A DNA stretch of 64,000 nt from Allantophomopsis cytisporea (GCA_024752435.1 CP103033.1:744001-808000), one strand, 5' to 3'. Positions 11,210 through 23,896 are shown, counted from the first letter of the stretch. Notes: generated by a model from the letters alone, not told the origin. A program made the numbers and translations.

Positions 11210-13495
11210 ATCTTTCTCAAGGATCTGACCAGAGAAGATTTTACGATCAATTGATTGACGGAATGATGGGATGATGGGATGATGGAGTTGGTTAGTTGTC
11301 GCTATTACCTTGCATTAATAATTTTGTCTTTGGGCTTTGCAATTGTATGTAATTAGCTGTTTGGAATAATAAAAGCATTTCAAATGTCATGTGGCTGTTC
11401 TCTTGATTAGGCTTTAGTAGCCCATGTGAAGTACCTGGGAGAGAATTTGAATGCCAACTATCATTCTCACAGGGCATAGGACATGTAAAGCAGACACTCG
11501 CAATCGAGATTACTTGTCAAAGAGTCACTTGAAAAGAACATAGTATAGTTTTGATGCAGCTTGCTATGTTTCGTTATCAATGCATCTAATACATGCTGCG
11601 CAACAAGCTCCAAGTCGACATTTGATAGTTACACGGTGCAGCAAGAGCAGTAACGATGAACGCAATTAGCGTACACCGCAAAAGTGGACTACATTCACTT
11701 GCTCGAATCTTCTATGAGAAGCCATCATAGATACAGTAATGCTGGGAGCAATTGTAGTCGATCTGAGCTATGTATCTATTAGGAGATACGTATTTAATTC
11801 AGGTCATTTGGCCCTTGAGAGCTATCAGCCATTGAGGATAGTCACAATTGTTGAAAGCCATTCAACTGTGTATCCCAAGCAGTGGATGCGGTATGTTTTC
11901 GGGATCCGTCGTGGAAGAAGACATGGGCAAACAACATCTGCTTTTGAATTCCAGTGGTAGAAAATTTGTCATAAGACCTATTTGTACGCAAGATCACAGA
12001 CGAGCCGATCAATGCTGTTGCGGGTTGAACTTTGACCGGTTTGAGAAGTACATGTTTCTTTTAATTGGTTAGACTTTTTATGCAAAGAATAACATTTGGT
12101 CTGCTATTTCGGTCACAAATGCAATGAGTGTTTATTCTGTTGATCACACTGTCACTCTTGATTGCACACACTACGGTGCCGTTGTCCTGAAATACCTTAG
12201 GGCTTTTGCTGACAGGTTCCCTTCTTGGGAGTGGGTCTCTCGGTCCTTCGCAATATATGCTGGATAGAGGTTCTTGCCGATGTAAGCGCCCTTATAAGCC
12301 AGCCTCTTACTTATTGAAAAGCTTGGTAGTTTATAGCTACTTGGATTGAAAGACCGAGAGCTGCTGGCATCACCCCAGAGTCACATCAGCCCTGGGATAC
12401 CTACCTCTACTGAACCTAAAAATTTGACTCATTGCCAGTATACCAGCTTGTACCCTGGAGTATTGACTGTTGTTCCGTATCTCTCGCCCGCTATAGTGCT
12501 TAGTGACTCATTTTAAATAGCAAGTGCACAGGGCAATTTAATTGTCATAGTGTATGTGTCCAAAAGGTGACGCTTGCAAGGCTCATACGTTATGAGCATC
12601 ATGAACACATACAGAAGCAATGTATCTTCGAAACAGATTTGGAGGAATTTGGTTTGGAAGAAGTTGATGTAGTATCAGTAGTTGCACGTCTTGATTCACA
12701 GTGAAATCTTCGATTCTAGTTCATCTTTTTGTATTGTTGTCTGAAACAAAGCAGCAGTTACACCAAGGGGGCTACATAGAGAATTATGGTATGCCATAGT
12801 TCAGACAATGCAACGATGCAGCTACAGAAAAAGGAGAGAGAGGGAGGCAAAATGAGTCACGTGATAATATCAGAGGGTCAGTTGCAGTTGCAGGATACTT
12901 CTACGAAGATGGATCAGATATTACTACAAGTGTCCAAAATATACCGTGTGTTGAGTCACGTCATGTTGGTGTCAAGTGTAGTTGAGCGATGCTGAGGTAG
13001 TTTATAGACTAACCTTACCTTTTGATCGCTATGTAGGACCTTGATAGGGAAAAGATATAGCTTCATCATAGATGTACTTACTCTCGTATTGAATGGTAGC
13101 CTATGTTCAAGTTCAGACACAGATATGCATTGTTTGTAAACATATCAACGCGTTTGTCACGTTCAGACGCGCAAGTGATTGTGAACCTCACATCCTACCT
13201 GTAAAGCAACCACACTTGACAACCAAACATCTGCGTACCACAGAGAAGCTACAACACAACAATTTCTAGGTAAACCTTGCTGCAGATCGCCTTCGAAACT
13301 TGACAACCTCTGGGGTGCACAACTTCTCACTTTCAATATCAGAACACCTCTCATGTCCTCATATTGTCCTCAACAACAAACACAACCCACCCAAACAACC
13401 CACTGTCTCGCTCATATTGCTGATAGATACTCAACGATCTTACAATAATACACACTAAAATCCACTTTTGCAGCGTGCTTGCATAGCTCATCGTC
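11210..13495. other. Intergenic region, no gene seen
   Basis: About 2.3 kb between hsp30 and the histidine-phosphatase-family gene. It contains a short GATGGGAT repeat at about 11262-11286 in the probable hsp30 3' region and otherwise only short open frames. No RNA gene was recognised. Confidence 0.5.
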
Positions 13496-14545
13496 ATGTC
13501 ACCAATCATAGTCTGCATTCGCTCTGGTGAGGGCTTACACAGTACGTCATATCAAATATCAACAACATCATGATGAGTACTAACGCAAATAGCCACCCAC
13601 GACAACCCCACCCTTCCTGATCCTTTCCTGTCGGCCAAAGGTCATGAAATGTGTATCGCTCTTCGTCAGAACCTTGTCTCAACCTTGTCGCCATCCATGG
13701 ATGGACGCCTCATCATAACCTCTCCACTTCGCCGTGCCACCCAGACAGCCTGGTATACCTTCTTCCCTGAGATCCAGGCGAACCTTACGTTCAGCTCTGA
13801 CTTCGGAATGGTGGTTCAGCCAACCTCCCTCTTGCAGCCAACCACCAATCGACCATGTGACACTGGCACTACCACTGAGATCCTGGAGCTAGAGCTGCCC
13901 GAGATTGATTGGGAATGTCTCGCTCTCGACTGGCCAAAGAAGGAGGAGCTCGACCAGTGGAACAAGTGGGCTGTCGACCAGCGTGTTGTTGCATTCAAGA
14001 ACCGCCTCAAGGCTGCTGGTGAGACTGAGGAGATCATCGTCGTTGTCTCGCACGGCGATTTTCTGCTTGCTTTGACAGGAAAGAAGTTCGCCCCCGCTGA
14101 CTATCGTATCTTTGAATTCGGCGGAGATGGATATGATGATTCTGATACTGGCGGTAAGCTCATTGAGTGGGATGAGACAGAGACGAATGGTGGTGGTATG
14201 GGTCGCTCCCCACGCGGCGATTTCGGACTCGAGGCACTTGCTTTTCCTGCACTTAGCGAGCAGGAGCAGGCCGAGATCGATTTGAATTTCCAATGGAAGA
14301 ACAACGGCATTCTGTGGAGACAGGAGAGCATGGTCAAGGTCTCTGCGGCTTTACTTGCTCTTGCCAATGATAATGAATGGTTCATTAAGAAGAACACCAA
14401 GAAGTTGAGAATCGATGCTGCTGTGGCCCAGGACTGGGAGCATACGACCCTCAACTACGTTGATCATGCTGACGAGTTCTTGAACCCATACGCCGACGAT
14501 ATTGGTAGAGGTAATGGTCGTGCTTATCGCGGAGAGTGGGCATAA
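13496..14545 (+). CDS. Histidine phosphatase superfamily (phosphoglycerate-mutase-like) protein, catalytic His replaced
   Basis: Two exons, 13496-13541 and 13593-14545, give 332 residues; the intron has GTACGT, a TACTAAC branch site and AAATAG. The fold signature is clear: N-terminal strand IIVCIR, the Asp-Pro motif LPDPFLSAKGHE, the phosphate-site arginines in SPLRRATQTA, the middle CDTGTTTEIL, and the second catalytic motif VVSHGDFL (His169). The nucleophile motif, normally RHG or RHA at the end of strand 1, reads R9-S10-G11, so the histidine that accepts phosphate in this family is a serine. A C-terminal extension of about 120 residues is not recognised. The protein may be a pseudo-enzyme or have a non-phosphatase role; the fold assignment is firm, the function is not. 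Confidence 0.85.
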
Positions 14546-15343
14546 GTAAGTTGACTTGCACGTACCTGTTGACTGAACTTAGCTGACCTTGAAGAACTAC
14601 TCACAAAGATTATCCCAGACAATTGTTTGCAGGGTTTTCAGCAATTCAGTAATCTCAGGAATATGAGCTCGCTGTCGACTCTCCTTCGTACCTAAACCAA
14701 GAAGTCGTGTAGGCCTAATATTTGCTTTGCACATCTGCTTTTCAAAAAATCTGCTTCAACAACAATTTGCTTTTAGATCTTGCTTCTACAACATTTGCTT
14801 GGCTAGCGTTCCAGAATACGGGACTAATAATGGACTGGTGAGAGGATATCATGACTTGGGAACAGCTACTGACAACTTGCGTTCACAACAATTGCTTATT
14901 GTCGAAGTATAGGAGGAACCAATGATGGTACGGACAGCAAAGACGTAATCCAATGCGTGGAATATTATCGTAGTTGGGTAGGGGCTTTGGCAACGAGCAG
15001 GAGTTGATATAGGAAGGGGTGGACTTGATCTACTAAATTTGTGAAGTTATTTTGGAATTCATGACTTCGGTTGATGTCACATGCAGAAGAAAAACGAAAC
15101 GTGAAGTGAGATGTCTTTCTCCATTCATGAAGCGCTGAAGTGAAGTATAATGCACCGTACATATGCAGCCTCCGTCCAACGCCTATAATGCAGCCAAACC
15201 AGCAACAAAAAAACAACCAGTCTACGCCATACCCGACCCACATGCACCAAATAAACGCCTCCCAACAATAGATACTGTACAACTTTTATCTTACATCCCC
15301 TGAGTCGAGAAAAACAAATCGTTGCTCGTTTCGGGTAATCAGA
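14546..15343. other. Convergent intergenic region
   Basis: About 800 bp between two convergent genes, presumably their 3' untranslated regions and terminators. It has T-rich TTTGCTT-containing sequence at about 14715-14800. No gene or RNA was recognised. Confidence 0.5.
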
Positions 15344-17605
15344 TCAGGCAACATTGCCAGCTAGGCCCATGAATAGCGCCTGCACGGCTAGTGAAAAGGA
15401 CCAAAGACCAACCTTCTTCAGACGTCTCATCCTCGCCTGACTATCTGTCACATCTTTTGCAAAGGCCTCATAAGTTTCAGCACTCAGATCTTCCATCAAT
15501 CCGCTATCAAAGATCGTCCAGCTGCCATCAAACTCGGAAGCACGTTTGACGACGCGGCAGTTGATTGGGATGAAGGTTTTCTTTGAGTTGATGTATGCAA
15601 CGATGGGACGAATGAGAGCTTGGTTAATGTAAGAGAGATCCCGGGTGAATAGGGGTACGGCAGCCTTGACGTCGTTCAAGTTCACTTTCAGGTCCATAAC
15701 CAAAAACCGCTTATCGTCGTCTCGCTTCTTCTTTTCTTCAAAGTAGGCACGCTGCTCGGGGGTGTCGAGATCAGCTGTGCTGGGGTGTCTTTGGAGCAGG
15801 TCCTGGTAACGATTCGATGTGACAGTGGCTTCAAGACGATCGTATACATCGGAAAGAGCTTTGGCAATACTCTCGTCGTTATCTGCAGGGAACATGACAT
15901 CTGCTACAATGTCGACATTGCCTTCGTAGATCCAGGAGAAAGGCCCTTCAACGCCACGATTCAAATGGTCGATCTTTAAGCCATCAATACGAAGACGACT
16001 GTGCTTCTTCCACGGATCTGCCCCACCAAAAGATTCTGGTGCATCTATTGGGTGGCTACCTGCAAATCCATGAATTTGTCGAGGATGAATGGTGAAGAGA
16101 GACCCATCGAAAGCCCCTGACATATTGTTTGCTGATAGGAAGTCGTAGAAGAGCCATTGTTTCCGTAATTGTGGCAATTCGCAATTGAATATGCTGACCG
16201 AGAATGGACGGAAACCTCCTGGCTGGTGGACTGTGAGAAGAACATCTTCCAATTTAAATTGGTCTATCTCGAAGTCACCTTCTTGATGTTCATGTTTGTA
16301 TATGCGGGGGTCGACATATTCGTCACTCCAGTGGACCGAAGTTCTATCCAACACCCCTCGTACACCCTTGATCTCCACATCTTTTAGGAGTCCCTTCCCG
16401 TTCCACCATTTAACCAGGGACAGCGTTACATTCACGGTATCGATTGTCACATCAAACTGTGTATAGTTCGTGTCCTCTTCTTCCTCTCCCTCAGTCTTCT
16501 TCGAGGACTTTTCAGTGGCTGCTGCCGCTGCTGCTGCAGTAGACGAAGAGCCCTTGCTAACCTTTGACTTACCCTGCCCTGGGCGTCGTGATACGAAAAC
16601 ATTGCGGAACGTGATTACACCGTCACCCCATTTGGGAACGATAGCAGATTCGAAAACGACCTTGATGCCAGCCGAATATGTGAGATAATCACCGACCCAT
16701 CGGGCAAGAGTTTCTGATGTTCTTCATTAGGACTTTATCAAAAATAAACGTGCAATAATCTTACCTTGAGCTACAACCGTATTAATGGTATAGATGACGA
16801 GAGAAAAAAAGGTTGTTGTTCCAACAAAAATCCAAATCAAGTTTCCCATAACGAACCAAGAAACGAAGGCACTCCAATCATCGACATTCCATGGCCGTGT
16901 ACTTCTGATGGTCAACCACTTGAATCTGACCTTCAGTCTCGAGAAAAATCCATTGGCAGCGGCAAGAAGCTCCTCCTTAGTAGGTCTATGTGGCATTTTG
17001 GGCATATGAGGCATCTGAGGCATGTGAGGCATTTGCGGTAAGTGTGGCATATGGGGGAGATGCATATAACCTGATGTTGGTTCCACAGGTGGTTTCGGCT
17101 TATCCTCAGGAGAGGGTTTTGCTAAAGATTGCGCATCCTTGGGACTGGCTGATGTGCCCTTGCCGTTCTGGCCGTTTGTTACTGAGCTCTTGTGACGTCT
17201 TGCGGCAGCTCTGTTCCGCCGCCTGCCACTCGTGTGGATTTGACGCTGCCATACTCCTTTCAGAACAGACGATAACTTCTGTTCACCCAATCTGTTGTAC
17301 CCAGAAACTCCCAGACCTAGTCGAGATGCCAATGGCGTCGAAAAAGACGTTGCTGACGCAATAAGCGCCTCGGATCGACGAGAAAAGACTTTAGAATTGG
17401 TATATGAGTGGTGGGAAATATCCTTCGATCCCGTGAAACTCCTTTCGGATGAAGATAGAGGAGCCGTTTGCGATAAACATCTGCGGGTAGAGTGCAGAAG
17501 GCTGGACGCGTTTGATATTCGCAAGCTATCAAGTCTAATCATGACGGTAGGACTTCTTAAGTCCCTGCAACAGGCATATAGCCTATTCCATAAAAGCTGT
17601 GCCAT
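15344..17605 (-). CDS. mdm31: Mitochondrial inner-membrane distribution and morphology protein Mdm31
   Basis: Two exons (17605-16765 and 16713-15344) predict 736 residues. The N-terminus is basic and rich in Arg/Ser (RLDSLRISNASSLLHSTRR), consistent with a mitochondrial presequence; an alternative start is the Met at 17542. A hydrophobic segment (SWFVMGNLIWIFVGTTTFF) marks the first membrane span. The family core follows (ARWVGDYL, VTIDTVNVTLSL, GFRPFSVSIFNCELP, PLFTRDLSYINQALIRPIVAY), ending in a second span near the C-terminus. Mdm31 and Mdm32 act in the inner membrane in mitochondrial shape, nucleoid inheritance and lipid homeostasis. Before the first span lies a run of Met/His/Pro tripeptides (16982-17065). 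A low-complexity Ala-Glu-Lys stretch sits in exon 2. It is divergent from pno1. Confidence 0.9.
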
Positions 17606-18109
17606 AACGCCCAAGCATCATGAACCGTAAAGAAGCAACTGTTGAAGGGCTTTAAACTTGACTCGCACCGGATCTGACAAGCAGAAAGAGAAGAGATAAA
17701 TGGGGGATGAGAGAGAGCGAGAAATCAAGAAGCGCAATTCCTTCGATGACGGTGATATGGGATTGCGACAAACGCTTCGGCATAAATTTTGGCGAGGCGC
17801 TGCAAGTTTTCGGACCAGGGTAGTGTCCAGGCTCAGGAAAAGTAAAAGGCGCTAGACCGTGTAGGTGCAATTTGCGATTGCAGACGAACAAAACTTTCGC
17901 GATATCGATTAATCGAATAATCCCCAGGCCTGATCTGTCTAAAACACTTATCGAACCCTTCACCGATAGACCACCTTTTTTTTTCTTCGCCTTATCCACC
18001 AACACCTTCGACTGGATAATATCGACGACTTTTGGGCTCTCAACCAATCCGCAATATCTGTGAAAGAACTGATTTGACCTTGTTTGACCGTACGACATCT
18101 ATCGCCATC
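17606..18109. promoter_or_regulatory. Divergent promoter region mdm31 / pno1
   Basis: About 500 bp separates the two start codons. It must hold both promoters and leaders. It includes a poly-T run at about 17975 and no obvious TATA box on either side, as is usual for fungal housekeeping genes. Confidence 0.5.
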
Positions 18110-18934
18110 ATGCCTGCCCCTACCGCCTTGTTGCGAAAGCCAGAAGAGCTTGCCGCCGAAGTAGCAGCTCCAGTTCCAGCACAAGGTAAATCCAGACAGA
18201 CAACTCAAGTCATGTTGTAGTAGAAACCTAACTTTGGTACAATAGAAGATGAAGAGCTCCTCATCGACGCACCAGATGCTCCCCCAACCGATCTCTCCGT
18301 CCCAGCCGCGAACGAAGACTCACAAATGCACATTGACGAAGAGGGCCGACCACGATTTGCCCCAGCAGCCGCCGTGGCAGGCATCGCACGAGTCGAGACC
18401 CGCAAAGTGCCCATTCCACCCCACCGCATGGCGCCGCTCAAGTCCTCATGGCCTAAAATCTACCCACCGCTCGTTGAGCACCTCAAGCTTCAAGTGCGCA
18501 TGAACGTCAAGAACCGCGCAGTCGAACTGCGTACCAGCAAGCACACAACGGACACCGGAGCGCTGCAGAAGGGTGAGGATTTTGTGAAGGCATTCAGTTT
18601 GGGCTTCGATGTCGATGATGCTATTGCACTTTTGCGATTGGACGATCTCTACATTGAAACTTTCGAGATTAAGGATGTCAAGACTTTGCAGGGAGAGCAT
18701 ATGGGCAGAGCTATTGGTCGTATTGCAGGCAAGGACGGAAAGACCAAGTTTGCTATTGAAAACGCTTCGAGGACGAGAGTCGTCTTGGCCGACTCGAAGA
18801 TCCATATCCTCGGAGGATTTAAGAACATTCACATTGCCCGAGAGGCTATTGTTTCTCTGATTCTTGGTAGCCCACCAGGAAAGGTCTACGGGAACTTGAG
18901 AACTGTTGCTAGCAGAATGAAGGAGAGATTCTGA
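18110..18934 (+). CDS. pno1: Pno1/Dim2, KH-domain factor for 18S rRNA maturation
   Basis: Two exons (18110-18185, 18246-18934) predict 254 residues. An acidic, Ala/Pro-rich N-terminus is followed by the invariant RKVPIPPHRMAPLKSSWPKIY block, then an N-terminal KH-like region and the KH domain proper, with the degenerate RIAGKDGKTKFAIEN loop and the HILGGFKNIHIAREAI segment. The C-terminus is the highly conserved GSPPGKVYGNLRTVASRMKERF. Pno1 binds the 3' end of 18S rRNA in pre-40S particles, works with the Nob1 endonuclease and recruits the Dim1 methylase. Length and all landmarks match the family. It is divergent from mdm31 and convergent with rib4. Confidence 0.95.
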
Positions 18935-19298
18935 GGATTTATGATGGGTTGATTGCATAGGATGGCGTTTGGAGGCTGAGCACGGAAAAGCTATTTATGG
19001 GTGTTGAGGAGTCTTGGAGACGGATATCTAGTCGATACTCTATATGAGCAAACTATCTTATATTCCATCATGCTCCTCACGTTGATATCGTTTCAAATGT
19101 AAGGTGCCAGAAAATATGTAGAAAGCTAATAAATTTTATGACTGAAAGAAAGCCTAAGTATGTATACATAAATCAAGCTGTAGTGCTCCATCTCAACAGT
19201 ATTGTAAAATTAGATTTCAAAGAACAGGAATCTTTTCATGTATTCGTTATTGGGCTGGTATATGAAATCTAGATTGACTTTGTTATCCTGACATCGGC
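18935..19298. other. Convergent intergenic region pno1 / rib4
   Basis: About 360 bp of A/T-rich sequence, presumably the two 3' untranslated regions. An AATAAATTTT at about 19127 could serve pno1 polyadenylation. Confidence 0.45.
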
Positions 19299-20040
19299 CT
19301 ACTGGATCTTTCCCTCAGCCCACTCTCTTCTCTTGACACCCAATTCCACAGCAGCAGTGCCCCAGTCCTCGCCGTGGTTGTGCCCACTACCAATATCTGT
19401 CTTGTCACCCTTGCTGACACCAGCTCTGGCCAAAGCTTGCTCCTCGTTTAAGACGGTGAGCAGACCAAAGATGAGCGGCACGCCAGTATCGAGCTGAATG
19501 CGCATGAGTCCTTGCGACACCGACTCGGCGATGTATTCGAAGTGCATGGTCTGGCCCTTGATGAGCACGCCGATGGCAATCATGGCGTCAAAAGCACCAG
19601 TCGATGCAGCTGTCGCTGGGAGTGCAGTAAGGTCTGTTGTAGATCCTCCGAGGAGGTCTCCCGCGGAGCTACCGGAGGCAGCGGATGTAGCTTGAATTTG
19701 GGAAGCGGAATAGAGTCTATGAGCAGTATTTTGTTAGGATGTTTGGAAGATCCATCGAAACTGGATTGTTGTGCTTCCTACCTTTGCACCGCAATTGGGA
19801 GCTCCCAGGATCCTGGGACGGATTGTACGACTATATTGGATTCCTTGACACCAGCCTCGAGAAGCTTCTTTTTTGTGCCTTCGAGAAGGGGGTCGATAAT
19901 AGCTGCTTTCTGTCAGTTTTGAGGAAGCTCTGGACTATTCTCAATGGCCACGTACAACTGTTCCAGCGGGCATGGACAATGCCAATTCTGAGGCTGCTGC
20001 CATCATAGCTCTCTGCCTTTCCTGGTCCCTTGAGTCCCAT
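19299..20040 (-). CDS. rib4: 6,7-dimethyl-8-ribityllumazine synthase (riboflavin biosynthesis)
   Basis: Three exons predict 207 residues: 20040-19959, 19905-19782 and 19716-19299. The first splice pair is partly ambiguous (an alternative donor is GTACGT at 19955). Family blocks run in order: RIGIVHARWN at the N-terminus, VVQSVPGSWELPIAVQ, the loop IAIGVLIKGQTMHFEYI, PLIFGLLTVLNEEQALARAG, and the C-terminal catalytic HNHGEDWGTAAVEL. The enzyme condenses 5-amino-6-ribitylamino-uracil with dihydroxybutanone phosphate to give the riboflavin precursor. Between the PGSWELP and IGVLIKG blocks there is an Ala/Ser/Thr/Gly-rich insertion of about 35 residues relative to the yeast protein. Confidence 0.93.
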
Positions 20041-22280
20041 GATTGCGTAATTTTTAAAGTTATTGAGTAACTTATGAATTGAAAAGGATAGCTGGTGCTT
20101 TTGGTAGTTATTGGAGCTATTGTTGGCGCTTCAACGTTTGGAATGGATGAATAATGTGGAGGAGCGTACCTGACGGCCGGCGTATGATTTAAGGCTGAGT
20201 CTAGTGGGGTTACTTGGCAGCAACTCGTTTTGTCGTCAAACACCACAATGTGTAGAGCACCTCATCCCACACGAATCCTGCTCAGGTACAACAATCCATT
20301 TCAATAGTATTTCCAAACAATATCTTCGAAATCTCGAAGAATTCACCTAGTTAGGTACCCCAAAAACCGTTATGTGATATCAAACTCTGAGAGCCATTGC
20401 TAGCACTTTTGACTATATGACGTGACGAGCATACCCCTCATTGAAGAACACCGAAGACCGTTTATCTGAAGATAGATATAATATCGATAATCCTCAGCAA
20501 CCTTGCTACACCCACCATAGACTCGACTAAATATGATCTATAGTGCCTCAGATAACCCCTGAAAGATGCTAATTCAATCTCTTCTAAGAATAAACTTTCT
20601 CCTCTTCGAATGTGTGCGGCCGATATGTATGCATGTACAAGGCCCCCAAGCCTCAAAATTTCTGGAATCCAAAGACGCCGAAGAGGTAGACTAAGAAGTG
20701 ACGGAGTCATTAAGGGGATCAAGTCAGCCCATCTGAAGAATGTTCGAGAGGATGTGAAATTAGCACATGGCACGCAACGGATTCAGAAAAGCTCAAGCCA
20801 AAATGCGCTCGGCTCTATATCAGATCTCTATATCGGATAAAGGGAAATATTTGCAGATGTGCGCAAACAAGACGAAGGTCAGAAAATTGTTGACCAGAAC
20901 ACGCCAGCTAAAGGGTACTGAACTGAGGTTGATGGGAGGTTCATCAGTGAGAAGAAAACTTGGGGGAATACGCTTGCTGGAAAGTAACAACATGTTAATT
21001 GCCTTGTCCAACTCATCTTGCAAGCTTCCAAGCCTGTTAACTCTAAGATTCATGGCAAATGTAACAAGAACGAACCTCTAGCTCTGCATATAACGGACAA
21101 GACTGTTATTCAAGACCGTGGTAACAAAGAATGACGATAGTCTTGCTAAACGGTGGCACACATAATAGCCGGAGGAGGTCTTGTGGCCAGCCGATCTCTA
21201 TGAGGGGTGGAGGTCAAGGGTCCAGGAACCGTTGAGCTGGAACACTTACATACCTTAGAATAATGCATGCACAATGACAAGCACAGTATGCTTGTCAAGG
21301 AAGCCGTTGAAGCCATTTTGATATTGACAATGCCGTTGAAAGAGTCCGAGAAATCATGCATGGTTGTGTACTTCCCCAGCTCCTCCATGATGAGTATCAT
21401 CAAGTTGTTGAGCGCTGCATAGCTATTAAGAATTACGCCGTCATTGAAGACCGTGAATTCGTTTTAAGCTGTCAGATGATTGAAAGTCACTGGCTTTTGA
21501 GGGCCATACAGATGTTGAGAGCTATATACTTACGTAGTACACAGAATTGTAAGGACAATCCCTGGTACTTCGTCCTGAAGATATGAATAACTAATGATAT
21601 GTGTATGACTGGATATCAATCGAAGCCGACATCGTCTACCGATCGATAAAAACGATATGATTCCGCTCGTTTCGTGGACAGAAGGCAAGGTTCTGAGGAT
21701 CAAAACAGTCACTACGGAGCTCAAGTGAATTGGAGCCCCGAAAACGTGCGGGGTGGGACTTGAAAGGCTCCGAAAGTACGAAATGAGCCAGCCAAATTGA
21801 GTCGAGTCGAGTCGAGACGTCCATCCCACCCACCATTTATCTACTTACCACAGTAGTAGCCACCAACCGATGTGCACATCCGCCCGCCCCCGCATTATCC
21901 GCTCTATCACCGTGTTGGAGTCCCGGACGGCTTGAATGTGGTAGCTCGTCTCCTGTGTCGGAGTGCCATCATAAGTAACTTAAAACAGCGTCTTTTGCCT
22001 TAGTCCAGCGTACTCATACCCGAGTGACTTGCCGTTCATAATAAAGCCCCTCTGGCAACGTCAGCCATTCCACCAGCCAAATTGCATATATACCTTAGCC
22101 ATATCGTGAGAAGAAAAGGAATATTTGAAACAAGAAAGCCAAATCTTCATCCAAAAGTCTTCTTTTTACCCTTTGTTACTGCATTTTTGGCAATCATAGT
22201 TCGCATTGAAATCTGTATTGAGCATTACTTTATTCAATTATCATCTAGTTCCTACGTATTGCATACTCTCATATTTCGAA
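20041..22280. other. Intergenic region between rib4 and the FAD monooxygenase
   Basis: About 2.2 kb between divergent genes. Open frames such as 20767-21081 (+) and 21146-21403 (-) carry no recognisable domain; the latter is followed by a strong donor-like AAGGTATGTAAGT, so an unannotated transcript is conceivable. A short GAGTC repeat lies at about 21800-21818. I cannot support a gene here. Confidence 0.45.
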
Positions 22281-23709
22281 ATGGCAAAGAACAAGGATAT
22301 GCGTATTGCTATCATTGGAGCTGGTGCGTTGGACCAAAGAACACTATATGTCATTATTATACTGACAGATACTAGGTATGGGCGGTTTAAGCTCTGCATT
22401 GTCTCTAGCCAAGCAAGGTTTTACTCAGATATCAGTCTACGAAGCTGCCTCAAACCTAGGCTTTGTCGGAGCAGGAATCCAATTGGCCCCGAACATGGCT
22501 AGAATTCTGGACCGACTTGGCTGCTGGGGTGACATTGAGAAAGAAGCCGTTGATCTCAAATCAACTAGTATTAGACGTACGTTTATACTTCATTTTGATA
22601 GCGACTAGCTAACGAAATCAGAGGGGAGCGGGGATATCGAACTCGGCCATGTGGATTTACTCTATATCCGAGAAACATACGGATACCCTCACATGGTAGG
22701 CCACAGGTCCTCCCTAGCTGGCGCACTCTTCGAAGGCTGCAAGCGGGAAAAGAGCATCACCTTCCATTTTTCCACAGCAGTTGAAGGAATGACCTCCTTC
22801 ACGCCCAAGCCGACCTTCAAGGCCGTGCCGCGCCAGGGAGAGCCCTACAGTGTAACCGCAGATGTAGTTCTAGCAAGTGATGGCGTGAAGAGCGTTGTAC
22901 GACCACAAATTCTCAAGGAACTGGGCGTGCATGCTGAAGTACAAGACACGCAACAAGCCGCATACCGCATTATGCTCAAGCGATCTGAGATGGAGAATGA
23001 CCCAGAGCTGCTAGAGCTGATCGATGGTGACAAAGTGACGCGGTGGATTGGGCCCAAGAAGCATATCATCGCGTACCCGGTATCGAGCAAGCAGATCTAC
23101 AATCTATCGACTGCGCAACCGGACACCAACTTCGCGGATGCGCCTTCGGCAACATACACGACAAAGGGCTCCAAGGCCGACATGCTGGCCATGTACGCTG
23201 ATTTCTGTCCCAAGATCCAACGCATGCTGAATCTGGTCCCCGACGGCGAGGTCTGCGAGTGGAAGCTACGCGTGCACAGTCCGCTGCCGACGTGGGTGCA
23301 TGGGAGTGTGGCTTTGGTGGGCGATGCATGCCATCCTACACTTCCGCATTTGGCGCAGGGCGCTGCTCAGGCGATCGAGGATGCGGCTGTGCTCGGTGTC
23401 GTGTTGGCACGCTGCCCTGATCTGGAGCCCAGCTCTATTAATAAGTCGTTGAAAGTGTATGAGCTGGTCAGAAAGGAGAGGGCGGAGAAGCTGGTAGATC
23501 TGGCGGCTGCAAGTGGACGGGCGCTGCATTTGGGCGAGGGAGCAGCCAAGGCCGAGCGTGATAAGCAGTTTGCTGCACTGAAGGAGAAGAAGGGTGCTGC
23601 CGTACCAGATAAGTGGGCAGACGCTGATGTACAGAAGATGATTTATGGTCATGATTGTTACCAGGTGGCACAGGACTCTTTCGATGAGCTTTATGCTACT
23701 GTGGGATAG
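22281..23709 (+). CDS. FAD-dependent monooxygenase, salicylate hydroxylase-like
   Basis: Three exons (22281-22323, 22376-22576, 22622-23709) predict 443 residues. The N-terminal Rossmann motif GAGMGG is split by intron 1 and preceded by RIAIIGAG. The middle DG motif is ASDGVKSVVR (Asp168-Gly169), and the flavin-binding GD motif is LVGDACHPTLPHLAQGAAQ (Asp316). Order and spacing are those of class A flavoprotein aromatic hydroxylases such as salicylate 1-monooxygenase and related 6-hydroxynicotinate monooxygenases. These use NAD(P)H and oxygen to hydroxylate, often with decarboxylation, an aromatic acid. The substrate cannot be told from sequence. It is cytosolic by absence of a signal peptide or membrane segment. 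Neighbours give no pathway context. Confidence 0.9.
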
Positions 23710-23896
23710 TTATCAAAAACATGGAATATCATTGTTTAAACTCAAACGTGCTCGTTTGGTCCTGAGAAATTGCTTAACATGAAAAGAAATAATTGATCGT
23801 ACAGGTGTATATTATTATCATGGAGTAAACCCTTCGCCCAAACGCTAAGCAATACATTTTTTTTGTTTTCTTCAAAGGAAATTCGTGCTCTTGAGG

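Noticed and set aside
21146..21403. Minus-strand frame followed by a strong donor-like site
   Set aside because: One good donor is not enough; no acceptor-linked exon or protein similarity could be seen.
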